Source: Pycnopodia helianthoides (taxonomy: Eukaryota > Echinodermata > Asteroidea > Forcipulatida > Asteriidae). From it: a stretch of DNA of 64,000 nucleotides. Every line of letters starts with the position of its first letter. Within the stretch, counting starts at the first letter, position 1. The notes beneath the pieces were generated by a model. The model did no database searches. It saw only the letters and a program-made list of their open reading frames with translations, and was not told the DNA's origin. Below, piece by piece: positions 1-12,290 of the stretch. The translations under genes were made by a program, and so were the position numbers. The stretch lies in assembly GCA_032158295.1 (NCBI GenBank), contig CM063249.1, positions 1,272,501 through 1,336,500 on the forward strand, written 5' to 3'.

Positions 1-639
1 GTGCAATAAAATTCCAATAAATATGTGTACGTAATGACATCTCATGGTAGTAAATATTTAGTAATTTGTGTGATGCTGGATTGTTAAAAAAACTAATTGC
101 TGCATCATATCTTTAACACACTAATAGTGCAGGGACCATCTGCATGACATGTAGACACTTTCTTTGCCAAAACATCACCGCAGAAAAGGGGTTAAAACAT
201 TGAAATTTTTTTTGTCATTGATAATGATTTATTTATTATTTCCCAATACAACAAAAACATCACAATCAGAAGATTGAATTGCGTCTAAATTTACATTGAA
301 TCAATTAGAAATTAATAATTTGGATCAATTCAAAGATCATTGTTGGTGATAATTGCCACGACTGAGTGGCTTTGTCCCATAAATCAATAGCTGTGGGGGT
401 TTAGGCTTATTAATGCATGACCTTGACATGCAGGTTACAAAACATTTTATTGAGAATTACCTGAGCATTTCACTACCCAGATTGTGTTTGTTCCATCTAC
501 ATTTAATATCTTCTTGATATTATGATGTAAAGCTACAGCTAATAATCTAGTACAAGTAGAGTGAGCAGTTAGTTTGAGTTTCTTATTTTAGTATTCTACA
601 TTGGTGCACAGCTATGTTATTTTATGTTTTTATTTTAAA

Positions 640-850
640 CTTTCTGGGAATGAAACCAAGGGACCCTGAAGATACCTGTGTAGAGAACACACACAAAACA
701 TGTCGGTTTTAGATGACTGGGGGGAAAACCCTGAACAGGTGAACCCAGGCAATCAGGTAGGGACTGAATGCCCAATCCACTTGTACAAGGCTCGGGTCCG
801 AGATTTGAACCGTTGTCCACAGAGGTGGGCAGGACCAGATACATCCACTA
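640..850. repeat. probable interspersed repeat (unclassified)
   Basis: Contains gggaccctgaagatacctgt, a segment ending aggcaatcaggtagggactg, and an inverted B-box-like attcgaacc-type motif (agatttgaaccgttgtccac). The arrangement resembles the body and head of a reversed tRNA-related SINE. No second copy in this window proves it. Confidence 0.35.
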
Positions 851-860
851 AAACCAACCT

Positions 861-1061
861 GGGCCCAATTTCAATGAGCTGCTTAAGCACATAAAAAGTA
901 GGTAAGCATAACAAAATTATGCTTACCAGAACAAGGTTACAAACCAAAATACCATGTGACATAATGCACCATTTCTGACTGGGATACTGCTAGTTATTGC
1001 TAAGCAAAATAGTTGTAATCATAATTGTCTGCTTTTTAAGCAGCTGGGTGAAATTTGGCCC
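861..1061. repeat. GGGCCCAATTTC-ended MITE
   Basis: Starts GGGCCCAATTTCAATGAGCT and ends in the imperfect inverse (AGCAGCTGGGTGAAATTTGG CCC). The inner part (tatgcttaccagaa...ggtta...ccaaaataccatgt) recurs at 29770-29880, 30842-31013 and 50820-50942. Confidence 0.7.
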
Positions 1062-2880
1062 TCATGCCCCTGATATATATGTACACCAGGGCTCGCCCTT
1101 AACACTAGCCCGGCGTACATTGTCTAGTCAAAAATGCTATGGGCTAGTAAACACTACTTCTCAACTTGCCCTGTGGGCTACTAAATACTGTACAACCTAC
1201 TTGATTACAAGGCTCATTTCTTCCTTTTCAGACGTGAATAATTAATGTATAAAAATGTGTTAATCGTCATTGAGTGTGTGAATATAACTTCATTTGATCA
1301 TAAACGGGTTGTGATCGTTAACATTAACGCATCAGAACATTACATTTATTGCAATTCCTGTTTAAAATCTGGGCTTCTAAAACTTCCTGGGGGCAAGTAA
1401 AATGCACAGTTTACTGCCCGGCGGGCTACTTTACAAAAAGCATAAGCGCAAGGCCTGTACACCCACCTTACATGGCCTTGGTCAAGGCTTTTACCCACTT
1501 CAAAGAATTCCAATAGAATCTAAGATTTCCCAATTTCCCTATGAAGGTGTTTCATTCACCTTGAAAACCTTTGCAACTTGAAAATCTTTTTCCAATTTAC
1601 AGCAAACTACAGCCTGCCAGATTCTGGCGAAAAACATTTATGTTTGGAATGCCTGGGGCAAACTTGAATGCATTTAGACTTTGATTTGTCAAATTTTTCT
1701 AATGAAAGCATTTTAGGCAGAAATGTGACATGCATCATAAGGGAGATTACTGTAGTACATAAAGATGAATCAACTTTTGATCCATTGAGCTTGTTCGTCG
1801 TTGTGAAACCGTGTTTTATTATGGTTGGCCTACAATGAAATTGGAAAATCAGTCAACGAGTGTGTGCAGGTATGCCCCACTGCATATCTCCAATGGTTTC
1901 TTTTTGCCACACCAGCATCTGATGTCTTAATGCAACAATCAAATCAACTTTGCTGCTAAGCTGATCTATTGTGCAAATTTGTGCATGTGTGCTGAGCTTA
2001 ATGTGTGCCTAGTGAACTTGGGAGCTGTAATGCATTTGTTTGCGTAGCAACAGAATCCATAGCTTCCAGTGTTACACACTCAGTATAATACTACCCCAAC
2101 ACTTGTCCTTGGGCGACCTTCAAGTTCAATGTACAGATTTTATGCATCAAATCTGTACCAGTAAGTGCTAAACCTACTCTGATGGCCAAAAAGTGCTTGC
2201 AAAGTATAGCAAAACACCTCAATGGTTTCATTAATTTTACAAAGAAGAGATCGTTAATTATGAATTGTTGTTGCTATGACTGATGGGGGCCTACATGTAC
2301 AGAACCATGTGCTTTTAAAACAAAACATTATAAAATAGCCAAAATTCACTGAGTTACTGACACTGGGAAAATGAAAAAATAAAAAACACAAAAATGGAAG
2401 ACTAATGGGTCAGGGTTTTGAAGTGAACTGAAATACCCCCTGAACTGTCTGTGTTGTACATAATTTCATCCTACGATTACTTAAACCATAGAGCAAGGTG
2501 CTTTAACCCATTACTTTAGAAATAGCATTTTTTCTTCAAGACATTTTCCTTAATACCAGACTCAGACGGAAAACAAGTGTTCTTTTTTGTTCACACAAAT
2601 TCCTTGGCTGTTGCTTTTTCTCTTCCATCCAGTGATCAAGATGAATAATATTTCCTTGGGTTCCTGCTACCAGTTTCTCAAAGTCTTTACTATTCATTCA
2701 CTTTCCTAAAAAATTTCCTGAGCAATAAGTGGAATATTTGCCCTGATGTGTTGCCAATAAAACAACAAAGTTCTACTAAACAATGCATAGATCGAGCAAT
2801 TTAAATATTCTGTAAAAAATATTGTAAGCTGGTAAACTGTGTCTTAAAATGTGTATAGGCCCTATTATTTTGTTTTCTTC

Positions 2881-3271
2881 TTAAAGGCACTGGACACTAT
2901 TGGTAACTACTCAAAATAATTGTTAGCATAAAAACTTACTTGGTAACGAGCAATGGAGAGCTGTTGATAGTATAAAACATTGTGAGAAACGGCTCCCTCT
3001 GAAGTAACGTAGATTTTGAGAAAGAAGTAATTTCTCAGTAAAATATTTGAATTGATTTTGAGACCTCACGCGTGAGGTCTCGAAATCAAGCATCTGAAAG
3101 CAAACAACTTCGTGTGACAAGGGTTGTTTTTTCTTCCATTATTATCTCGCAACTTCGACGACCAATTGAGTTCAAATTTTCACAGGTTTGTTATTTTGTG
3201 CATATGTTGAGATACACTACAAGTGAGAAGACTGGTCTTTGACAATTACCAAAAGTGTCCAGTGTCTTTAA
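2881..3271 (+). mobile_element. TTAA-flanked MITE, family A (391 bp)
   Basis: Begins TTAAAGGCACTGGACACTAT and ends with the inverse (AGTGTCCAGTGTCTTTAA), giving terminal inverted repeats of about 27 bp and TTAA at both ends as in piggyBac-type insertions. It contains a perfect palindrome around GAGACCTCACGCGTGAGG at 3059-3080. No transposase. A second copy at 39646-40033 is nearly identical; partial copies are at 17345-17545 and 30609-30841. Confidence 0.9.
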
Positions 3272-3490
3272 AGGAACACATTGCCTTCAGATTGGGACTA
3301 TAAGAAGTATTTGTTATGAAATAAATACATGGTCAGAAAGCTGTTTTAAAAGTAACATAATGATTTACGCTAATACATGTATCTTTTAAAATTGTATGGT
3401 TTGGTTTTCTTTTTACTTTGTGAACTAACACGGTCATCCATTTTGTAATCCAAATCTTTGACTTTACAAAATTACAGATACTTTCCAGTG
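3268..3490 (+). mobile_element. second TTAA-type element abutting family A (degraded)
   Basis: Starting at the same TTAA that ends the previous element it reads TTAAAGGAACACATTGCCTT. Further in comes ttgtgaactaacacggtcatcc. The motif with ggccgaccgtgttagt reappears inverted at 59634-59740. The right end is not clear. Confidence 0.5.
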
Positions 3491-3626
3491 ATATTGTGTC
3501 CCTTAAGGCTTGGTATTTTTTTTCAAAGAACAAATTCTTCTAACCCCTTCTTTTACTAAAGAATCTAATTGGCAAGATTTCACAGCGAGAGTTTTTGATT
3601 TTGTTCTCTTCTTCTTTGTACTTCAG

Positions 3627-3713
3627 GAGTAACCTCAACTCGGCCCCAGACTCTTTGGCGGATGACTGGGACTTGGAGGATGGTAACCTGGAACAAGTTA
3701 ATGTTGTCGTTAG
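3627..3713 (+). CDS. KIF12: KIF12-like visible exon 1 (N-terminal segment)
   Basis: Acceptor ttgtacttcag and donor gtaggt bound 87 bases. The exon reads SNLNSAPDSLADDWDLEDGN then LEQVNVVVR, the last residues being the first beta-strand of a kinesin motor. It starts with one base of a split codon and ends with two, joining exactly to the next exon to give VVVRVRPLS. There is no in-frame ATG, so a start exon must lie further 5'. Confidence 0.85.
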
Positions 3714-3815
3714 GTAGGTGCTAAAAGTCAGCTTAGAATATTGACCTGTGGACATTACCTGGGAGTCTAAACAACATTTGTCCTTAGGCAAAATAAGTTT
3801 TGAAGCATGTTTTAG

Positions 3816-4026
3816 CGTCCTGCCTTTTGGAAAAAAAAGAGGAGGCATGCCTGTTTGTTTTCATTTTTTCTTTTTTTAATTTGCAGCCCGACACATTTTT
3901 ATAACAAACATTTTTCTAGATGGTTGCCAGATTTTTGTCTGTGTGTTTTTTCTGTGTTTTAATTGATCCTTAGAAAAATAAAAAGGAGGCTGCCTCTAAA
4001 AAAGGAAGCAGGCGGGGGACGCTAAA
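3816..4026 (-). mobile_element. GTTTAGCGTCC-ended MITE, copy 1
   Basis: Left end ttttagcgtcctgcc and right end gcgggggacgctaaac form inverted repeats. The inner aggaggctgcctctaaaaaa and gttgccag...gtctgtgtg segments are shared with 6300-6490, 15763-16061, 56250-56473 and 57440-57713. Confidence 0.7.
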
Positions 4027-4067
4027 CTTTTTTCTTTTTTTTCGCCTTGTAAGTGGAGTTTTGTCAG

Positions 4068-4246
4068 GACTAGACAGGCCTGGAATTTCTTCTTTGAAAG
4101 GGCAAGACCACTTTCATATTTCAAAGGGCACTTCCATTGGAAAATCTTAAAGTCTATGGGAAACTTTTGAAGGAGCATCAATGCCAATACCAGGGGCAAC
4201 AGAGGCCATGGCCTTCGTGGTCTCTGTGTAATTCCAGGCATGCATG
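4068..4246 (+). mobile_element. CCAGGCCTGGAATTTC MITE, copy 1
   Basis: Starts caggcctggaatttcttc and ends gtaattccaggcatg. The inside has gggcaagaccactttcat and caggggcaacagaggccatg. Related copies lie at 24145-24318 and, inverted, at 16952-17116. Confidence 0.75.
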
Positions 4247-4309
4247 GAGGAAGGAAAGTTTAGAACTAGAAGTCGTAGAGAAATTTAAGAAGTACATGTC
4301 TGCCCTTCA

Positions 4310-5150
4310 AAATCATCTGGAGGATTTTGATGATTTTGAAGGATTGAGGCACATTGGACATTCATCTATTGGAGGCAGTAGGATCAACTACACTCATTTG
4401 ATTGATTTTGAAGAATTGAGGCAGCCGGGATCCTACAAATCTCATGTTGTTTGTGGAATCGCATGGTGAGGGATCTTTATTTGGTTTGCGGTAACATCAT
4501 TATGTACACCACGTACAGTATATAGACCTACTTTGCTGTGTAGACTGTTCTTTGAGAACTTGTCTTGCTTATTATGTATTCCACTGCCACAGAATTTGAG
4601 GTCCACCTAGTTCTGAAAAGAACTGTTCTGTTTTTTGTGAGTTGGAAGGATTTCGTGGCAGTAGGATCGGATCCTGCAAAACTCATAAAATACTGGTTAA
4701 TTTTGAAGTTTTGATTTTGGAGTATTGAAATCCAACAAAACTCCTGTTTTTGAATTTTTATTTTAAAGGACTTAAATATTAAAATAATGAACAGTATAGT
4801 GTCCTGCAAAACTAAACATTTTGTTGATGATTTATTTCTAGGCAGTATGGATCATATGAAAACTCGTAATGTTGTTTTTGTTTGAGGCAGCAGGGATCCT
4901 ACAAAACTCATTTTGGTTGTTTGAAGGACTTATGCAGCAGGGATCCTACAACTATTGTTTGATTTTGAAGGATTGAGGCAGTTAGTAGGGATTTATAAAC
5001 TCAGTCATCGGTTGGTTTTGAAGGATTTAGGCAGAAGGGATCTTACAAAAACTCCTCTTTGTTGATTTTGAAAGATGGAACAGTTGGTTGCAAAACTCAT
5101 GGTTGATTTTGAAGGATTGAGGCAGCAGGGAACTTTACTGATACTCTTTT
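4310..5150 (+). repeat. degenerate minisatellite
   Basis: The motif gattttgaaggattgaggca followed by gcagggatcctacaaaactc recurs about ten times with spacing near 50-60 bases and much divergence. It is an old tandem array in the large intron after kinesin visible exon 1. Open frames through it are not genes. Confidence 0.75.
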
Positions 5151-5199
5151 TGCTTTTACTGCTGGGATTCAGGCATTGAGTTGTCTGCATCTTAAGGCC

Positions 5200-6290
5200 A
5201 TGTATTTATGGTAGAGATCACAACCAGTTTAATGGTCAAATGAAGTTACATTCAGACACTCAAAAACAAATTAACACTTTTTAAAAATGTATTATTCATA
5301 TCTGAAAAGTCCTGAAGAATGAGCATTTTTAAATAAGTAGGTACTGCAGTTTTTAGTGGCCAACAGGGCAAGTTAAGAAGTGACGTCTACTAGCCTGTAA
5401 CAGTTTTTACTAGACATCATACGCCAGGCTAGGCCTTACAGGCGCGGCCGAAATGTACAGTGTCTTCAGAACCGCAGGAATTACAACATGCATACCACTC
5501 TGGGGAAGTTGTTGGCAACTGTACATTTGCACTACTTGTATTCTACATTGTGTACCCTGCCAAACTTCATACTACAGTATGTATGTAAATGCAATATGAC
5601 ACTCGAGTCTGATTTATGACAGTAAGGACCTGTCACTACTCACTATCCTACTTCATGCCTACATGTACCTATAAATGGGGAGGGTTGGGTGAGGTCATAC
5701 TGCCTGTGAAGCTGACAATGTTGAGGTACACACTGTACATGAACCATGGAGGAAGGAATAAACCATAGGTGATGGATTGAACATGTTATCTGCATGTACA
5801 AGGGGTACATGTACATGTACGTTTAACATGGTAACACATGGTAAAGAATTCAAGGTTAGTACAGATAGAAGGAAGAGATACAGACCACTTGCTATACAGA
5901 AAGCCCTCATTCAGGGTAGGATTAATCATTATAGTGGCATAATTCTTGAAATTCCAAAGATGAGTGAGCGATCAAAGCAGAAAATATTCAGAGGGTGGTT
6001 TGTACTTGTTTTTCCAAATCAAGTTTTTCAATGTGTAGGGGGGCCTATATGTATTGTAATTGCCAATTGTGGTGGAAGTTCCATGCCTGTTGGCTGAACA
6101 ACCTGTTTTGAATTTGAACGTGACCCATCTTTATCTTTCATCCACCTGTTAAAGTATAGTTAGTGAGCAATTTGAATATCTCTTTTCAATTCACAGCAGC
6201 TTACGCCCAGCTTTGAGATTCTGGCCCAAAACCTAATTAATGCATGTTTGGAATGTCTGCAAATTTGCATGCTTAATATTAGGCAAGTAA
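5200..6290. other. intron sequence, no gene seen
   Basis: Part of the 7-kb kinesin intron 3714-10839. I see no exon; a local acatgtacatgtacgt self-complementary run lies at 5806-5822. Confidence 0.5.
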
Positions 6291-6299
6291 AAAAACAAG

Positions 6300-6492
6300 A
6301 AACATTTTTGGCATCCTGCCTTTTTTAAATGGCCGCCCGACACATTTGCCAGCTTTTTTTTGTGCTAAAGTTTCAAAATACGATCTTATTAACATTTTTG
6401 TTTCGGTCAGAGATCGTTAAAATTTTTGTCCTAAAAAAAAAGAAAAAAGGAGGCTGCCTCTAAAAAAGACGCGGGCGGGACGCTAAACATGT
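6300..6492 (-). mobile_element. GTTTAGCGTCC-ended MITE, copy 2
   Basis: Contains ctgccttttttaaatggccg at the left and ggaggctgcctctaaaaaag with gggacgctaaac at the right. The sequence continues catgtttag, making a local palindrome ctaaacatgtttag. Confidence 0.65.
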
Positions 6493-6845
6493 TTAGTTTT
6501 TTATTTGGCCTGAGATTTGTCAAATTTTGCGAATGAAAGGTTTTTAGGCAGAAATGTGACATTTATAGGATATTACTATAGTGATTGAACAAACTAGATC
6601 AACTTAACATTATTTGTTTTCGAAGTGAAACATTTAAAGAGCATTGACATAAATGGGAAGTTCCAGTGGGTACACAGGGAATATTTGCTGTGCATGGCTC
6701 TACTGATCTCTCTACAGCATCATCAAGTACAGTGAGATGGAGAGAAATATTTGGTGAATTAAAGAGTCTCCCAAGCATACCATGTTGGTTTTTGCCTGCT
6801 CACCTGTCACATTAAAGCTTGTGGACAACACTAGTACATTCATTG

Positions 6846-7149
6846 TTAAAGACCCGGTATTCGCACTTTATGTGACTAAACATACATGAAAATTACAACC
6901 CTGTGATGAAAGTTCATGCTCAATCGGTCATTAAATGAGAAAATAGTGAAAAACTCTAATGTTTTCACTGAACAGTAGGTTTTGGACACGCATTATCAAA
7001 ACTAGTTGCTTTACTCATATTTCCCCAAAACCATAGCATTTCATTCAAACTAAAAATATTTCAAGGACGTTTTCTACCATGTACATGATGTAAGTTCTGT
7101 GCAAATCTGTGAACTATTTTAAACCTGACGGACAACGCACTCCCTTTAA
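6846..7149. mobile_element. TTAA-flanked MITE, family B (diverged)
   Basis: TTAAAG at the left and CTTTAAAG at the right, with internal matches (aaaatagtgaaaa, ccatagcattt, tttaaacc) to the 315-bp element at 51545-51859. It is an older member of that family, without coding capacity. Confidence 0.55.
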
Positions 7150-8078
7150 AGAAGACTGTGGAGTTGACAGTGATGGAGTTTAGAGATAGAAATCTTGCTG
7201 CTCATGTTTCCTCTAGAGGCTACAGCCAGGGTTTGAATTTCAAGAACACTTCCATTATAGATCACAACTCTTGTATCTAAGAACACTTGGCTAAAAATGT
7301 TTGTTATCTTTTAGAACTTAATTTTTTTATAAGCTGAACTTTTTAGGAATGTATACATGTAGGTTTGGAAATTATTGTCAGCGTAAGCTTTTAAAAGTAC
7401 AAAAAAGGTAGGCTTACATTGATAAATCTTCCAAAGTGTGTGATTTGGAAAAACAGTGGACTGCAGGACTTGTTCAGATTTGGGGTTATTGACTGGAAAA
7501 AAGTACTTAATTACTGGACACTGGCAGTGGCCTCTTGTATTTAAAGCTTGGACAGCTTAGTGACAAAAACAACACCCAAAACATAGGACAAGATTAAATA
7601 TGATGGACTTCTTGTTTGAAAGAAGTGTCATTAGTGCACAGTGCTAGTATTTTTCATTTGCATAAAATCAGCAGATTTTTATGTGTGGCCCGTTATTTTC
7701 CTTATGATATAAATTCTAATCCAAGGACTAAAGCGTCATCGAGGAAATAGGAGCAGGTGATTGGGAAATCAGCGCTTCCATTTTAATGACCGAGCTGGGT
7801 CTTGATGCCTTTGATATAAAGCGATACTTCAGTGTGAATTTACAGTAGATGATGCAACTTAACCGCTATATTTAGATGCAAGAACAAAAGGAGAGCAGTG
7901 TGCCTGGTTGGCACTGATGGCGGGAACAGGTGTTCTAGGACATTTAAGACCATGCCGCTAAACCGAAGGAGATGATTTCTCATTTTGACTAGTTTTCATT
8001 AGGGGTAATATGGTAACAAACATAATGTTTCTCCCGGCAATGTGACTTGTAGTGTTCTTCCTGTGTGACTCTTTGTTA

Positions 8079-8216
8079 AGCCGTATCTGAATTTGCAGCT
8101 ACAGCTACGGCTACGACTAGATTTCCGCGTTGAATGAAGTATAGGGCGTCCTTAGCAACACCCTTAGCAGCAGTTGTAGCCGTAGCTGTAGCCGTCAATT
8201 CGGATACGGCCTTAGA
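8079..8216. mobile_element. long-inverted-repeat element (about 138 bp)
   Basis: The arms AAGCCGTATCTGAATTTGCA plus GCTACAGCTACGGCTACGAC and their inverse at 8172-8216 pair over about 40 bases, separated by about 55 bases. The transcript would form a strong hairpin. It is a non-autonomous element with no coding sequence. Confidence 0.8.
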
Positions 8217-8309
8217 TCTGAAACTAAGTCGGAGCTGCTTTCATCTGCTTGTTGAGATTGAAGTGTAGTCTTACCCTGGGGGTCACATTTAAGGTTGTTT
8301 TGGAGTAAA

Positions 8310-8452
8310 CAGGCTGGACACAATTTCATGGCCCTGCTTAACAAAATAATACTGCTTACAGCACCCTGTAAAGTGCCTACTTTCATGGGGTGTGGCAGGG
8401 TGAATAAGCAGAAATTCAGGGTTAGCAGTGCTAAGAAATTGGGCCCAGCCTG
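8310..8452. mobile_element. AGGCTGGGCCCAATTTC-ended MITE
   Basis: Left end CAGGCTGGACACAATTTCAT and right end in inverse (AATTGGGCCCAGCCTG) pair well. The consensus of this widespread family therefore starts near AGGCTGGGCCCAATTTC. Confidence 0.75.
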
Positions 8453-8459
8453 CAGGCAG

Positions 8460-10830
8460 TCTTGATTGCCAGGAGTGGAATCATTTGTAGTGCAAGTACT
8501 TTTGAATAGTAGCTTTTTGTTATGTTTTGTGAGTACCTAAAGCAAGGACACTGTGAGAAAAAAACTCATTGGAATGGCTGTGTGACATTTTTTTAGTAGG
8601 AGCCCAGGGACCTACAGATTGTGAAAGGCCCTTTGGAAAGTACAGTTTGTAGTTGTTGTTTTTTGCTGTGGCATCATTCAGCAGATGGGCAGACCCGAAG
8701 GTGACATCTTGTCTGTCATGTAGAAGCCCTGTAATGGAGTGATTTTGTCCGGAATGTTTGACTGAAATGAACATGTTCTGTGCACACGGAATGCATTTGA
8801 ATAGCAATTTTATAGTGGTTTGCTTTGCTAGACAAGGGAAATTGTTGCCTGCTTGTGATGGTACACATGGTTTTGTGATTTGGAACTAGGGTAAATATTC
8901 ATCAAAATTTAGCTGACAGTGTTGCTTATCAAGGTACTGTGTGCTGATAAAGGCACCTGGGGGGGGGGTTGAGGAATGCTCCCCAGATTTTCTCCACAAA
9001 TAACCAAATTGATTGACATCCACTCTTAAAAAGACTACCCCAGACCCCTGTATGGTATCTAGAATAATTAAATAAAAAAGAGTTAAAAACCTACTGATCA
9101 AATAGTTTTCCATTGTTTGTATCAGCAATGCGAATTGCATACAGTGTAATCTTTAGTCAATATTCAACGTTGACCGAAGCACTTACAAAAAGCTAATAAG
9201 TCAATACAGGGTGCTTCAAATTCTCTTCATCTACAATAACTGTCTAAACTGTCTCTAAGATCTTCAAACACCATTTCTGTAAAACGTCTAACCAAAGTTG
9301 TAACGTAAGTTTAAAAAATTCTGATACAAACTCGATAGGAAGAATTTAAAGTTTGGTGTTTCTATGTATCTTAACTATTAGTGTCTTGAGCATACAGTTG
9401 CTCTTCCTTATCTCTTCTCCATGACAGCATCCTAAATCCACAAAGTCTGTAGCATTCAATTGTCCGAAATTTTAAACTTACTCCAAAGTACAATATGTAA
9501 GACTTTCAAGGACCAGTAGATTTTGGTCAACAGGTACAGTCCGCATTGTCTTCTAGTACATGTAAGTAACAGCTTTAGACCAATGCCTACAAGCTTCCTA
9601 AACACAACAATGCATCGTCTTCCTAGTGAAAACCCAGAGAAGAGCTATTTACAGATACAAAGCTGCCTTGGAGCACAGCTTGGAGATAGCAACAGGTGAA
9701 CTACCAGTTACTGGGTGTCATTGTGGAACAAATGTACACACTAAGATAGAGTTTCAATGTGACCCTCCAAGGCTGATAATAGCCCACCACCTGTGTACAA
9801 ACTCCCTGATGCTCTTTACTCTTGTTGTCTGGGTGGATATGATTGGATTCATTTGACTGTAGGCCTATAGTAGAATAGCTTATTGTGGGGGGTGAGAGAT
9901 AATTATAGTCTGGCCATAGTTTGAGCTCCATGGTTATATCATAGAGAAAGGACCACAGATTTTGTCTATTGATTATATGCAGCCAGCTGTACAAAGATTA
10001 CAGGTCTCATGTTCGGGAACATTCATGTGCACAATGCGTTTGTCTGATCCAGGGTCTCGCAATGGTCACTGTTTTTGTGATTGGATTGTAAGTTGATAGG
10101 ATTTTCCCTGAAGAGGGATGAAATAGATACCATGCAGTTTTTTAGCAGTCAACAAATTGTGTGTGTGTGTGTGGAAGAAGTTACCTGAGGAAGGGCAAAG
10201 GCAATTAATGTGCAAAATTGTGTTACAACACGACTGAGTGTGAAAGTTTGATCGGTTTTCACCTTAATCCGAAGGTCACAAGGCTCAAGTAAATTTGTCT
10301 TTGTTCAACCCCCCAAAAAACTTAATTTTTACCCAGTCAGTTTCCCTTGCGGTTTATTACATACTTGATTAATAAAGTACTTACAAAAACAAACACTGAT
10401 ATTAGATTTGTTTTCAAATTTGTGTTGCACACTACCCCAAGAAGTTATTTCTTGCTTAATTTACACAGCTACAGTGTACAGACTGGGTGAAAGGTGGTTG
10501 GAAGAAAAGTTAAAAACATAATTGTCAGTGGACAAGTTTGATTATAAGCAAGAGGAGCATGTCACTCAAATATTACTCAGCTGCTGGTTGTTGTTTTCTG
10601 CAGTACTTCGTCTACATGTAGTGTGCAAATTTCAGTAGAAAATGTGAAAAACACTCTGAATATATTTTAACAACAAAAACTGCATGAAATTTCATCTGAA
10701 TGTTACACACACATTTAAGTTTCCTGCTTGTACTTCGCAGACTGTAACTTTAGACAGTTTTAAGCTGTTCGTGATAAATATACCAACTTTTCACACATGT
10801 TTGCAAGAGTTTAAATTTCTGTTATTTTCA
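8460..10830. other. intron sequence, no gene seen
   Basis: AT-rich kinesin intron DNA. Only a short TG run at 10159-10171 and scattered short open frames; no exon and no clear repeat boundary. Confidence 0.5.
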
Positions 10831-10839
10831 TTTTGCCAG

Positions 10840-10921
10840 GGTTCGACCGCTGAGTGATGCAGAGAAGAAAAGGACGGACAAAGATTGTGTCAAAATCCAG
10901 CACAATTCATCCTCCATAACG
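10840..10921 (+). CDS. KIF12: KIF12-like visible exon 2 (motor, VRPLS)
   Basis: Acceptor attttgccag, donor gtcagt. It encodes VRPLSDAEKKRTDKD and the following strand, the classic kinesin N-terminal motor start. The phase in matches exon 1 (AG plus G makes Arg) and the exon ends in phase 0. Confidence 0.92.
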
Positions 10922-11317
10922 GTCAGTTACTATTACACTCTTGTTTCCAGATTTAGACTGACAGTTGTTATAAAAAATATATATTTATGAAAAGTTTTGC
11001 ATTTTCTTAAAAACTGATGTTTTCACTGAAAGCCAGAGTTAGGAAAAAAAGAACATTAATTTTCCATTAGATTCAATAATTTGGTGTTTTCTGGTGTTGA
11101 AATGGCAAGGATCAGGTAGACATAATAAGTTTACTTTTTGTAATGAAAAACCACATCCCTCATAAAAGTTCTTATTTCTGGCTATTCTGTGAAACTTTGC
11201 TTCAAAATTAACACTTGTGCTATGTTCTTGCAGTGGTTAGTGATCTGATTAAGATGAGAAAGTACATGTATTCCTGAAATCATACTCTTGAAATTGTCAC
11301 AAATGTTTCTCTTGTAG

Positions 11318-11515
11318 CTTGAAACACCGGAGAAGTCCAAAACCTTTACGTTCAGCGCCGTCTTTGACAACGACACGACGCAGGGAGAGGTACTGGAGAA
11401 ATGCGGTATAAAGCAGATGATTGAGATGGCGGTAGACGGTTACGCATGTACCACGTTTGCGTACGGGCAAACCGGATCCGGGAAAACATACACAATCACT
11501 GGACCCATCAATCAG
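11318..11515 (+). CDS. KIF12: KIF12-like visible exon 3 (P-loop)
   Basis: A 66-codon exon bounded by ttctcttgtag and gtaaaa. It contains the nucleotide-binding P-loop FAYGQTGSGKTYTITGP with every Walker A residue present, preceded by a conserved kinesin segment (VFDNDTTQGEVLEKCGIK). Phase 0 at both ends. Confidence 0.96.
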
Positions 11516-12079
11516 GTAAAAATAATTGTAAAACCTTAGTGAAATTTCAAGTGATTTTTTACTTTCTTAGAACCAACTAAAATGTTCTCGTTTATTTCTC
11601 CCCGTCATCAAATATCTGGTCGTTATTCCTGGAAGAGGGATGGGACAGTAGTTTCAGTTGTTTATGAGCAACAGCAAAATTTACACTAGTTGTCCCCCTC
11701 ACTGCCTGCTCTGATTTTTCCAGGAAAAAAAACAACTAAAATGTAGAAACAGGTGCACAGGTGTAAACCCCAGGCCTTTTCCTTCCATGTTACTTGAGGC
11801 GGTTTTATTAATTTTTGTTCACACTGGTGCTGTACGGCATCCCAGATCTTAAAGAGATAGTAAGTTCATCAAGGGCTTTCAGCACCATTGATGAGCAGGG
11901 CTTTAAGTGTGTATAAAGGCAAAGCATCACCCTCAATCACCAACCCACCTGCCCAATCAACCCTTCCATCACCTTCCCCCTCCCTCCCCTAGCCTCAATA
12001 AAATGGTACATCGGTAAGTGATGCCATCATTTCTTGAGGTTCTATAGTCGTAATGGAGACGAAGGTCACTCTTTAGTTA

Positions 12080-12290
12080 AATACTGTATTGATCCTTTAG
12101 CACCAACGCCCCACACGGCTGTTGTCTGCCATGACTGCCATGGTGGGAGTCAATGGTAAGTAAGTTATTCTGCATTGTCTAAGATGCGCACCACACTCTG
12201 TAACACATGTAGACATTTTACTTCCAAAATGCCACAACTAAGATTTTTGTTATGATGATGTCAGGTGAACTAGGTCAATAGGTCAATAGG
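12080..12290 (+). repeat. interspersed repeat mimicking an exon (family with 32240-32440 and 44900-45040)
   Basis: The sequence from gctgttgtctgccatgactg through aagatgcgcaccacactctg to ccaaaatgccacaactaag matches two other places in the window. It includes a pseudo-acceptor and a gtaagt pseudo-donor, but its phase cannot join the kinesin exons. Confidence 0.65.

Larger units (their letters stand above)
1..2880. other. non-coding 5' region
   Basis: AT-rich DNA without a convincing exon. It could be the first kinesin intron or upstream flank. Apart from the two repeats at 640-850 and 861-1061 I see only short open frames without coding character. Confidence 0.5.

Noticed and set aside
700..757. 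Possible kinesin start exon (MSVLDDWGENPEQVNPGNQ before gtaggg)
   Set aside because: It faintly resembles the DDW...EQVN of visible exon 1, but it ends in phase 0 whereas phase 2 is needed, and it lies in repeat-like sequence.
4137..4469. 110-codon open frame
   Set aside because: It runs from a MITE into the degenerate minisatellite; repeat-derived.
12101..12155. Extra kinesin exon between the P-loop and the SYLEIYNEQ exon
   Set aside because: The flanking exons already join in phase 0 with a sensible protein; this segment ends in phase 1 and belongs to a repeat present twice more in the window.
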